Part shown: positions 1 to 5,689 of the stretch, in pieces
How the letters are laid out: every line of letters begins with the position of its first letter
How positions within the stretch are numbered: the stretch's first letter is position 1
Assembly: GCA_041493035.1 (NCBI GenBank)
Contig: JBGPYB010000234.1
Span: 1 to 5,689, forward strand
DNA length: 5,689 bases
Source of the DNA: JBGPYB01 sp041493035
GTDB lineage: Bacteria; Acidobacteriota; Vicinamibacteria; Fen-336
Direction: 5' to 3'
Position numbers and translations under genes: made by a program
The notes under the pieces: model-generated
What the model saw: the letters and a program-made list of their open reading frames with translations, nothing else
What the model was told of the DNA's origin: nothing
The model's database searches: none

Positions 1-252
1 TACGCGGGCCTCAGCACATTCGCCCTCCTGGAGCCCGACATCGCCAAGATCGACATTTCCCTCGTCCGCGGGGTGGACCGGGAGCCTATGAAGCGCAGGC
101 TCATCACCTCCCTCACGACGCTGTGCAAGGAGATGGGCGTGCTGGTCGTGGCCGAAGGAATCGAGACCGCTGGCGAACGCGCCGCCCTCACGGATGTCGG
201 CTGCGACCTGCTTCAAGGCTTCCTTCTCGGAAGGCCACAACGGCCGGTATAG
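1..252 (+). CDS. EAL-domain protein, C-terminal part (probable cyclic-di-GMP phosphodiesterase), cut by left edge
   Basis: The first frame is open from base 1 and ends at TAG 250-252, giving 83 residues. They match the last third of an EAL domain: PDIAKIDISLVRGVD (residues 12-26), VVAEGIET (49-56) and LLQGFLLGRP (70-79). Lys16, Glu52 and Gln72 have the spacing of the catalytic Lys, Glu and Gln of EAL enzymes (36 and 56 residues after the Lys), so this part of the active site looks intact. By the same spacing the metal-binding DDFG motif should lie just left of the window, as should the EAL motif. The family hydrolyses c-di-GMP to pGpG in the cytoplasm. The protein ends four residues after the domain, so EAL is its C-terminal module; N-terminal sensory or receiver modules cannot be seen. 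The next gene starts 20 nt later, suggesting co-transcription. An enzymatically inactive EAL receptor cannot be excluded without the missing half. Confidence 0.93.
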   Translation, partial: YAGLSTFALLEPDIAKIDISLVRGVDREPMKRRLITSLTTLCKEMGVLVVAEGIETAGERAALTDVGCDLLQGFLLGRPQRPV

Positions 253-272
253 CGGGAGTGAGTTGAGCTAAG

Positions 273-656
273 GTGGGCGACGACTTGTCGGGCAGCCTGG
301 TGCCGCTGACGGACAACGAGTTGGACGACGTCCGGGCTGCCCCGTCGCTTCCCGCGGCAGCCGGGTTTGAGATGTTGCTATTGCCTCTTGGCTCTACGCA
401 ACGGCTCGTGGCCGAGGTGCAGCGCTGGCGCGAATGGAGCCGGCGCCTCGGCTACCATCCGCCGGCGCCCGCCAGGATCATCATCCCCTGCCCTGTCTGC
501 GGAAAGGACTACCGGCGGGTGACGGCTGTACCGACCCCCTTCGAGGAAGGCCACGAGGGCCAAGGCTCTCACGTCGTGGACTACATCCACGAGGACGGCA
601 CGCGGTGCAGGAAGGTTGAGGATTCGCCGCCGCAGTCACCGCTGTCTGAAGACTAG
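273..656 (+). CDS. Hypothetical 127-residue protein with a possible zinc-binding CxxC/HxxxxxC site
   Basis: I do not recognise this family. The frame begins with GTG at 273, the first possible start after an in-frame TGA at 264-266, and ends at TAG 654-656. A GGGAG at 254-258 is a rather distant ribosome-binding site, so a later start such as the ATG at 372 (Met34) is possible. The N-terminal 30 residues are acidic and look unstructured. Residues 40-61 (STQRLVAEVQRWREWSRRLG) look helical and amphipathic. The C-terminal half holds CPVCGKDY (Cys73, Cys76), then histidines 94, 100 and 106 and Cys112 in HEDGTRC, which could form a small C2HC zinc site. There is no signal peptide or membrane segment, so it is likely cytoplasmic. 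It sits 20 nt after the EAL gene and 5 nt before the receiver remnant, so it probably belongs to the same transcript. A role in the signalling cluster is only inferred from position. Confidence 0.68.
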   Translation: MGDDLSGSLVPLTDNELDDVRAAPSLPAAAGFEMLLLPLGSTQRLVAEVQRWREWSRRLGYHPPAPARIIIPCPVCGKDYRRVTAVPTPFEEGHEGQGSHVVDYIHEDGTRCRKVEDSPPQSPLSED

Positions 657-661
657 AGGTC

Positions 662-853
662 ATGAGCGAAGATTCCCAGACGGCTCTGATCGTCGACGAC
701 GAAGAGAGTACCCGATCGCTTCTTCGCCGATGTCGTGCGGGACCTGAGTGCCGGCGCAGGAGGGCACCCGAGGCGGGCGTGATCCGCGTTCCGGCCCTGC
801 CCGCCACCGGACATTGGCATAGCGGAGGCGACCGGCGCATACTCCGGCGCTGA
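662..853 (+). pseudogene. Decayed response-regulator receiver (N-terminal part, then frameshifted)
   Basis: An ATG at 662, five bases after the previous stop, opens 63 codons ending at TGA 851-853. The first 23 residues (MSEDSQTALIVDDEESTRSLLRR) are a clear receiver start, with the beta1 strand and acidic pocket residues Asp12 and Asp13. After that the frame becomes arginine-rich and unlike any receiver. Shifting one base gives DVVRDLSAGAGG, a TGA at 780-782, then AFRPCPPPDIGIAE up to about 840, which resembles alpha2-beta3 of a receiver with Glu in place of the phospho-acceptor Asp. The distance from Asp13 to the Asp of PPD is 112 nt, against 114 nt between the matching residues of the intact receiver just downstream. 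This supports one frameshift plus a nonsense change, with the C-terminal half missing because the next gene starts at 865. Alternatives are a sequencing error or a genuine short peptide. Confidence 0.5.
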
Positions 854-864
854 GGGCGTCCAGG

Positions 865-1950
865 ATGGCTCGACTGTTGGTCATCGACGACGACACGGAG
901 GTCCGCAACGTCCTTGCCGAAATTCTCGGCGAGGCCGGCCACGAAATCACCCAGGCCGCCAGCGGCCCAGCAGGCATCGAGGCCGTGCAGCACGCACCTC
1001 CGGACTTGGTGTTGTGCGACGTGGACATGCCGGGAATGGACGGATACGCGGTGCTCGCGGCGATCCGGGCCGACTCACGCTTCGCCTCGACACCGTTCCT
1101 GTTCTTGACGGGCTTGACTGCGGAGCATCACGCCCGGGCCGCGATCCACATGGGCGCCGACGACTACCTGACCAAGCCCGTTTCGAACGAGGACTTGATC
1201 AATGCCGTGGAGGCCCGGCTGGCGCGCCGCGACGCTGGCCGACGCGAGGCCGACAGGCGCGTGGACGAGATCCAGCGCAGCGTCGCATTCCTTCTTCCCC
1301 ACGAGCTGCGCACTCCTCTCACCGTGATCCTTGGATGCAGCGATCTCCTCCGTGAGATGTGCCGTGAGCTGGCACCGGAAGAGATCGCCGAGATGGCGAC
1401 CGCGATCACGAAGGCCGGGCAGCGACTCAACCGGCTGGTGGAGAACTATCTGGTGCGCGTGGGCATGGAGCTCGCACGGGTGGGCTCGGCGGAGCCCGAT
1501 CGCCGCGCCTTCGCCGGCCGCTGCGGGGCTGACCAGGTTGGCGCAACTGCGCGGGAGTGCGCCCGGGAACACGAACGAGACGAAGACCTGGATCTGGCTC
1601 TGGAAGGTGTGGACCTGCCGCTCGCTCCGCCGTACGCGGGCAAGATCGTATCCGAGCTCGTCGACAACGCGCTCAAGTTCAGCGTAGCGGGGAAGCGAAT
1701 CCAGGTGGCGCTCGGGGCCGTTGGTGGACGAGTGACGCTGGGTGTGGTCGACCAGGGACGCGGGCTGACGGCCGACGAGCTCGCCCAGTTGGGAGCGTTC
1801 CGTCAGTTCAACCGTGCAGTCTTCGAGCAGCAAGGGTCCGGGCTCGGGCTCGCCCTCGTGAAGGGAATCGTGGAAGCATCCCGAGGAACCTTCGAACTCT
1901 TCAGCACGCCCGGTGAAGGCACGACGGCTCGCGCCAGCTGGCCGGAGTGA
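865..1950 (+). CDS. Soluble receiver-histidine kinase (response regulator receiver fused to HisKA-HATPase)
   Basis: This 361-residue protein starts at ATG 865 with GAGGG at 852-856 as ribosome-binding site, and ends at TGA 1948-1950. Residues 1-120 are a complete receiver: acidic pocket Asp8-Asp10, phospho-acceptor Asp52 in CDVDMPGMDG, Thr82 and Lys104 (DDYLTKPV). A charged, probably coiled linker (120-140) leads to HisKA with the H-box LPHELRTPL (His146). The HATPase follows: N-box ELVDNALKFS (Glu264, Asn268), DQGRG (296-300), FRQFNR (312-317) and GSGLGLAL (324-331). All catalytic motifs are present. No membrane segment is seen, so it acts in the cytoplasm. In this family phosphorylation of the N-terminal receiver by another kinase is thought to tune the activity of the attached kinase. 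It has no output domain and must pass phosphate to a partner. The upstream receiver remnant and downstream hybrid kinase suggest, but do not prove, a shared relay. Confidence 0.95.
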   Translation: MARLLVIDDDTEVRNVLAEILGEAGHEITQAASGPAGIEAVQHAPPDLVLCDVDMPGMDGYAVLAAIRADSRFASTPFLFLTGLTAEHHARAAIHMGADDYLTKPVSNEDLINAVEARLARRDAGRREADRRVDEIQRSVAFLLPHELRTPLTVILGCSDLLREMCRELAPEEIAEMATAITKAGQRLNRLVENYLVRVGMELARVGSAEPDRRAFAGRCGADQVGATARECAREHERDEDLDLALEGVDLPLAPPYAGKIVSELVDNALKFSVAGKRIQVALGAVGGRVTLGVVDQGRGLTADELAQLGAFRQFNRAVFEQQGSGLGLALVKGIVEASRGTFELFSTPGEGTTARASWPE

Positions 1951-2096
1951 CGCGGAGGGCAAGATCGCGATAGCAAACCGAAGGGTGTAAACTCTGCTCC
2001 AAACAGTCTGCCCTGCCCAAGCGGAAACCAGGGCCTGAACTCGTGTCGTGCGCCTGGGCAGAGACACGCGGGGCTCCTCGCTAGTAGCAGCCGTTG

Positions 2097-2115
2097 GCGC
2101 GGCGACCGTCCGCGC
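2097..2115 (+). repeat. Small GC-only inverted repeat in the leader of the hybrid kinase
   Basis: GCGCGG at 2097-2102 pairs with CCGCGC at 2110-2115 across a 7-nt loop. It lies about 30 nt upstream of the proposed GTG start and 12 nt before the ribosome-binding site. A six-pair GC stem could form in the RNA, but short GC repeats are common by chance in DNA of this composition, so a function is doubtful. Confidence 0.25.
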
Positions 2116-2127
2116 GAGGTTCGGGTT

Positions 2128-2136
2128 GGAGCAGGA
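2128..2136 (+). promoter_or_regulatory. Ribosome-binding site deciding the GTG start at 2146
   Basis: GGAG (2128-2131) followed by AGGA (2133-2136) lies 9 nt before the GTG at 2146. The alternative in-frame GTG at 2161 is preceded by GCGGCGACAGA, which has no useful Shine-Dalgarno match, so 2146 is preferred. The choice moves the N-terminus by only five residues. Confidence 0.55.
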
Positions 2137-2145
2137 TCGCGAACG

Positions 2146-5100
2146 GTGAGCGGCGACAGAGTGCCGTCACGAAGTTCGAGACGCTTCGTGCCGGCGCTCT
2201 TCGCGGCTCTGGCCCTTGCGGTCGCCATGGGGGCCTACGCCGCCCACGCCTTCACCCGCCACCGGTTCCTGGCCAGCAAGGAAGACGAGCTGCGCGCGAT
2301 CGCCGATCTCAAGGTCGCGCAGATCGTAGCGTGGCGGGCCGAGAGGCTCGCCGACGCCCGAGTCGCGGCCGCCGACCCGCTGCTGGTGGCTGCCGTGCGC
2401 AACTGGCTCGCCGACGCCCCGCGCGGCGACCTTGGCGCCGCCCTCCAGGCGCGCCTGGACTCGCTGCGCGACGAGTACGGTTACGAGCGGATGACCCTCC
2501 TCGACGCTGATGGCGCGCTGCGTCTCACCGCGCCGAAGAGCGCGCTGGGGCACGTCGAGAGCGACGAGTTGGCACGTCAGGCGCGCGAGAGCGCCGGGGT
2601 TTCCTTCATCGACCTGCACCGCCCCGATGCAGGGACGGGGATCCACCTGGAGCTGGTGGCGCCGCTTCTGCTCCCCGGAGATGGGCACTCACGGCCCGTC
2701 GCTTTCCTCGAGTTCCTGATCGACCCGCAGCGCTTTCTGTATCCGCTGCTCCAGTCCTGGCCCACGCCGAGCCAGAGCGGCGAGACGCTCCTGGTCCGCC
2801 GGGAAGGCGACTTCGTGGTCTTCCTCAACGAGCTGCGCCATCGGAAGGGCCAGGCGCTTTCGCTCCGGCTGCCAATCTCTCAATCGGATCTGCCCGCGGC
2901 CCAGGCCGTGCAAGGGAAGGAGGGCATCTTCGAGGGCCGGGACTACCGCGGCGAGCGGGTGCTCTCGGCGCTCCGGCGAGTCCCAAACTCGCTCTGGTTC
3001 CTGACGGCCAAGGTGGACTACGACGAGGTCGTCGCGCCCCTGGCCCGCGACGCGTGGCTCACGACGCTGCTGGCGCTCGCCCTCATCGGCCTGGCCGGTC
3101 TGGCCGCACAGCGCTTCCGGAGCCGCGAGCAGGCACTGTCGGATGCCGAGCTGCTCGAGAGCAAGGCGCTCCGGCGTCTCCAGGGCGCGGCCCTCGAGGC
3201 CGCGGCCAACGCCGTGATGATCACCGACCGCGAGGGGAGGATCGTCTGGGTCAACGACGCCTTCTATAGCCTCACGGGGTGGAGCCTCGACGAGTGCCGC
3301 GGACGGACGCCGCGAATGTTCAAGTCGGGGCGTCATGACCTCGCGTTCTATCAGGAGCTATGGCGAAGGATTCTCAGGGGTGACGTCTGGCAGCACGAGA
3401 TGATCAACCGGCGGAAGGGCGGTGAGCTGTACCTCGAGGACCAGACGATCACACCGGTGGCCAACGAGCGCGGCGAGATCACCCATTTCATCGCCATCAA
3501 GATCGACACCACCGAGCGCCAGCGTTCCGAAGCGTTGCTGCGCGAGAGCGAGGAACGGCATCGCCTATTGTTCCAGGGCATGATGAACGGCTTTGCCTAT
3601 TGCAGGATGCTCTACGATCAAGGGCGCCCCCAGGACTTCGTCTACCTCGAGGTCAATCCTGCTTTCGAAACGTTGACGGGGCTCCGGGGTGTCGTCGGGA
3701 AGAGAGTCACCGAGGTCATTCCGGGCATACGAGAGGCTGACCCTGAGCTGTTCGAGATCTACGGTAGGGTAGCCCGCACCGGAGAACCCGAGACGTTCGA
3801 GACCCATGTCACGGCGCTGAAGATGTGGTTCTCCATCTCGGTATACAGTCCCAAGCCGGAGTATTTTGTCGCCCTCTTCGAGGTCATCACCGCGCGCAAG
3901 CAGGCGGAGGAAGCGCTCAAACTGTTTCGGACACTGGTCGACCGGTCCAACGATGCACTTGAAGTCATCGATCCAGACACTGGCAGGTTTCTCGATGTGA
4001 GTGAGAGGTGCTGCCAGGATCTTGGCTATAGGCATGACGAGCTTCTGGCTATGAGCGTTTTCGATATCGATCCCGCACTCGACCAGGCCACATTCGCGAA
4101 GTCGCAAGACCTGCTGCAGCAGTCCGGCCACATGTCGTGGGAAGGAGTCCACCGGCGGAAAGACGGTTCGACATTCCCCGTGGAGGTGGGCATCACTCTC
4201 GTCCAATTGGATCGAGGGTACGTCGTCGCGGTGGCGCGCGACATCACCGAGCGCAAGCAGGCGGAAGAGGCGATCCTCAAGGAGAGGATCCTTTCCGAGG
4301 CGATTGTCGACGGCCTTCCTGGGGTCTTCTACCTCTTCGACCACACGGGACGATTCCTGCGGTGGAACCGCTCCTTCGAGACCGTCTCGGGGTACTCGGC
4401 GGAAGAGATCGCGGCCATGCGGCCCCTCGACTTCTTCACCGGAGAGGACCGAGCCCTGATCGAGGAAAGAATAGGGAAGGTGTTCGAGACGGGGGCCGCC
4501 GAAGCGGAGGCGGCGCTCGCCTCGAAAGACGGAAGACGGATCCCGCACCACTTCGTCGCCGCACGCACGGTCGTGGACGGCGTGCCCTGCTGCATCGGCA
4601 CGGGGTTCGACGTCACGGCCCAAAAGCATCTCGAGACCCAGCTCCGGCACTCGGACAAGCTGCAAGGCATCGGCCGGCTCGCTGGGGGCGTGGCGCACGA
4701 TTTCAACAACATCCTCGGCGTGATCACGGGCTACGGCGAGCTGGCCCAGCGCCAGCTCGGACCCGATCACCCCGTCCGGGCCCGCGTCGACCAGATGCTC
4801 AAAGCGGCCCAGCGAGCGGCGGGCCTCACGAGCCAGCTCCTGGTCTTCAGTCGCAAACAGACCATACAGCCGAAGGTGATGGACCTGAGCGTGGTCATGG
4901 CGAACTCTGAAAAGATGCTGGGCCGGCTCATCGGCGAAGACGTGGATCTCGTGGTCCGTGCGGCGCCGGGCCTGGGGATGGTGAAGGCCGATCCGAGCCA
5001 GATCGAGCAGGTCGTCATGAATCTGGCCGTGAACGCCCGCGACGCCATGCCTGAGGGCGGCACCTTGACCTTCGAGATCAGCAGCGTCGAGTTGGATGAG

Positions 5101-5689
5101 GTCTATGCCGCGGGGCACCCACCCGCGCCGCCCGGGCGCTACGTCCTGCTCACCGTCTCCGACACGGGCGGCGGCATGGACAAGGAAACGCAGGCCCACA
5201 TCTTCGAGCCGTTCTTCACGACCAAGCCCGTGGGCCAAGGCACGGGGCTCGGTCTCGCCATGGTCTACGGAATAGTGAAGCAGAGTGACGGCTACATCTG
5301 GCTATACAGCGAGCCGGGGCGGGGCACGACCTTCAAGATCTACCTGCCCCGTGTCGATGAGGCGGCCGAGGCCGTGCAGGCGGCCGCACCGTCCGCAGCA
5401 GATCCCGGCGGTCACGAGAGGATCCTCCTCGTAGAAGACACCGCGGCGCTACGCGAGGTGGTCCGGGAAACGCTCGAGGAGTGCGGGTACACGGTGCTGC
5501 TCGCTTCCAATGGGGAGGAGGCCCTGACCCTCGCCCGTGAACCGGGGCCGATCCACCTGCTGCTCACCGATGTCATCATGCCGAAGCTGGGGGGCGGGGA
5601 GCTTGCGAAGCGGCTGGCGGCGCTGCGCCACGGGATGCGGGTGCTGTACATGTCGGGCTACACGGCCGACGCAATCTCCCGCCAGGGCA
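2146..5689 (+). CDS. Membrane hybrid sensor histidine kinase: Cache-like sensor, four PAS domains, HisKA-HATPase, receiver; cut by right edge
   Basis: One frame is open from GTG 2146 to the window end (1181 residues, no stop). Membrane helices at about 14-33 and 303-321 enclose a periplasmic domain of about 270 residues. Its IADLKVAQIVAW start (52-63) and LTAKVDYDEV end (286-295) suggest a Cache-type ligand sensor. Four cytoplasmic PAS domains follow at about 346-457, 473-585, 594-703 and 715-826, joined by TERxxxAE-type helical linkers. HisKA has LAGGVAHDFNNILGVI with phospho-His851. HATPase shows the N-box (Asn959, Asn963), DTGGGM (1006-1011), IFEPFFTT (1019-1026) and GTGLGLAM (1032-1039). 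The receiver starts near 1092 with Glu1097/Asp1098, phospho-acceptor Asp1142 and Ser1170; its conserved Lys-Pro and last 30-40 residues lie outside. It probably autophosphorylates in response to a periplasmic signal and passes phosphate to its own receiver. PAS ligands cannot be assigned. Any Hpt or further module would be beyond the edge. Confidence 0.95.
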   Translation, partial: MSGDRVPSRSSRRFVPALFAALALAVAMGAYAAHAFTRHRFLASKEDELRAIADLKVAQIVAWRAERLADARVAAADPLLVAAVRNWLADAPRGDLGAALQARLDSLRDEYGYERMTLLDADGALRLTAPKSALGHVESDELARQARESAGVSFIDLHRPDAGTGIHLELVAPLLLPGDGHSRPVAFLEFLIDPQRFLYPLLQSWPTPSQSGETLLVRREGDFVVFLNELRHRKGQALSLRLPISQSDLPAAQAVQGKEGIFEGRDYRGERVLSALRRVPNSLWFLTAKVDYDEVVAPLARDAWLTTLLALALIGLAGLAAQRFRSREQALSDAELLESKALRRLQGAALEAAANAVMITDREGRIVWVNDAFYSLTGWSLDECRGRTPRMFKSGRHDLAFYQELWRRILRGDVWQHEMINRRKGGELYLEDQTITPVANERGEITHFIAIKIDTTERQRSEALLRESEERHRLLFQGMMNGFAYCRMLYDQGRPQDFVYLEVNPAFETLTGLRGVVGKRVTEVIPGIREADPELFEIYGRVARTGEPETFETHVTALKMWFSISVYSPKPEYFVALFEVITARKQAEEALKLFRTLVDRSNDALEVIDPDTGRFLDVSERCCQDLGYRHDELLAMSVFDIDPALDQATFAKSQDLLQQSGHMSWEGVHRRKDGSTFPVEVGITLVQLDRGYVVAVARDITERKQAEEAILKERILSEAIVDGLPGVFYLFDHTGRFLRWNRSFETVSGYSAEEIAAMRPLDFFTGEDRALIEERIGKVFETGAAEAEAALASKDGRRIPHHFVAARTVVDGVPCCIGTGFDVTAQKHLETQLRHSDKLQGIGRLAGGVAHDFNNILGVITGYGELAQRQLGPDHPVRARVDQMLKAAQRAAGLTSQLLVFSRKQTIQPKVMDLSVVMANSEKMLGRLIGEDVDLVVRAAPGLGMVKADPSQIEQVVMNLAVNARDAMPEGGTLTFEISSVELDEVYAAGHPPAPPGRYVLLTVSDTGGGMDKETQAHIFEPFFTTKPVGQGTGLGLAMVYGIVKQSDGYIWLYSEPGRGTTFKIYLPRVDEAAEAVQAAAPSAADPGGHERILLVEDTAALREVVRETLEECGYTVLLASNGEEALTLAREPGPIHLLLTDVIMPKLGGGELAKRLAALRHGMRVLYMSGYTADAISRQG
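3886..4275 (+). repeat. Direct repeat of the PAS-linker coding sequence (copies 3886-3918 and 4243-4275)
   Basis: Both copies begin ATCACCG and share GCGCAAGCAGGCGGA; I count 29 of 33 identical bases. They encode ITARKQAEEAL and ITERKQAEEAI, the helical linkers that end PAS2 and PAS3 of the hybrid kinase. The copies are 357 nt (119 codons) apart, one PAS-plus-linker unit. Three of the four differences are purine swaps or changes at third positions or similar residues, so much of the match reflects a conserved protein motif. The identity is still high enough to support homologous recombination between PAS modules. Confidence 0.6.

Larger units (their letters stand above)
1951..2145 (+). other. 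Leader between the two kinase genes, no confident regulatory signal
   Basis: These 195 nt hold no recognisable gene on either strand. The part at about 1968-2006 is less GC-rich than its surroundings and could hold a promoter, but I find no -10 and -35 pair with good spacing. A weak inverted repeat (CTGCCCA 2013-2019 with TGGGCAG 2055-2061) has a 35-nt loop and no T-tract, so it is not a credible intrinsic terminator. The frame of the downstream kinase stays open through the whole stretch back to the TGA at 1948, but contains no ATG, GTG or TTG before 2146 that would make a better start. Confidence 0.5.

Noticed and set aside
1933..1942. Perfect palindrome GCCAGCTGGC near the end of the receiver-kinase
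   Set aside because: It is inside the coding sequence, has no loop and no T-tract, and a 10-nt palindrome is expected by chance at this GC content.
2007..2062. Inverted repeat CTGCCC / GGGCAG after the receiver-kinase as a terminator
   Set aside because: The arms are only 7 nt with a 35-nt loop, and no T-run follows. It does not qualify as an intrinsic terminator.
1075..2067. Minus-strand open frame of 330 codons
   Set aside because: It is antisense to most of the receiver-kinase and has no domain of its own. The plus-strand frame has every expected catalytic motif.
2345..2419. Exact 15-nt direct repeat GGCTCGCCGACGCCC at 2345-2359 and 2405-2419
   Set aside because: Both copies encode Leu-Ala-Asp-Ala in helices of the sensor domain. 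With only two copies 60 nt apart in GC-rich coding DNA, chance plus codon bias explains it.
2094..2510. Plus-strand open frame of 138 codons with an ATG-like start before the hybrid kinase
   Set aside because: The translation is Arg/Ala-rich with no domain. Frame 1 over the same bases gives a membrane helix and a Cache-like sensor continuous with the kinase.
2689..3336. Minus-strand open frame of 215 codons
   Set aside because: It overlaps the sensor, second membrane helix and PAS1 of the hybrid kinase and shows only shadow composition.
4137..4910. Plus-strand open frame of 257 codons in another frame
   Set aside because: It is an Arg/Pro/Gly-rich out-of-frame reading of the PAS3-HisKA region, typical of a high-GC shadow.
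3565..5238. Minus-strand open frame of 557 codons
   Set aside because: It lies entirely inside the hybrid kinase, whose plus-strand frame shows ordered PAS, HisKA, HATPase and receiver motifs. The minus-strand translation has no recognisable domain and mirrors the GC-rich codons of the real gene.
1..5689. CRISPR array, tRNA/rRNA, insertion sequence or phage features
   Set aside because: No regularly spaced repeats, cloverleaf-like segments, transposase motifs or terminal inverted repeats were seen on either strand.

Overview
The window is high-GC bacterial DNA carrying a single plus-strand run of signal-transduction genes. GC hand-counted on sample lines is about 73% in the best-behaved coding stretches. 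The protein types (EAL domain, receiver-first histidine kinase, multi-PAS hybrid kinase with an HDFNN-type H-box) are typical of GC-rich environmental bacteria with many two-component systems, such as deltaproteobacterial, Myxococcota, Rokubacteria/NC10 or Acidobacteria lineages. The sequence does not decide between these, and no ribosomal or other taxonomic marker is present.

Layout from left to right: (1) the last 83 codons of an EAL-domain protein, a likely cyclic-di-GMP phosphodiesterase, cut by the left edge; (2) a 127-residue unrecognised protein with a CxxC...HxxxxxC possible zinc site, starting 20 nt later; (3) a short stretch at 662-853 that begins like a response-regulator receiver and then loses frame, probably a decayed receiver gene; (4) an intact 361-residue soluble protein with an N-terminal receiver and a C-terminal histidine kinase; (5) a leader of 195 nt with no confident signal; (6) a very large membrane-bound hybrid histidine kinase that starts at a GTG near 2146 and is still open at the right edge (1181 codons seen). 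It has a periplasmic Cache-like sensor between two membrane helices, four PAS domains, HisKA, HATPase and a C-terminal receiver. This gene fills more than 60% of the window. Long open frames on the opposite strand across it are shadows.

A reasonable inference is that the genes form a local phosphorelay and c-di-GMP cluster. The membrane hybrid kinase would sense a periplasmic ligand and pass phosphate to its own receiver. The receiver-kinase would integrate a second signal, and the EAL protein could be an output acting on c-di-GMP. No DNA-binding output domain or separate Hpt protein is present in the window, so the wiring is not proved. I see no mobile element, CRISPR array, RNA gene or clearly novel system. 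The most notable points are the decayed receiver, the orphan zinc-site protein, and a compositional dip with linker repeats in the middle PAS domains that suggests domain shuffling.
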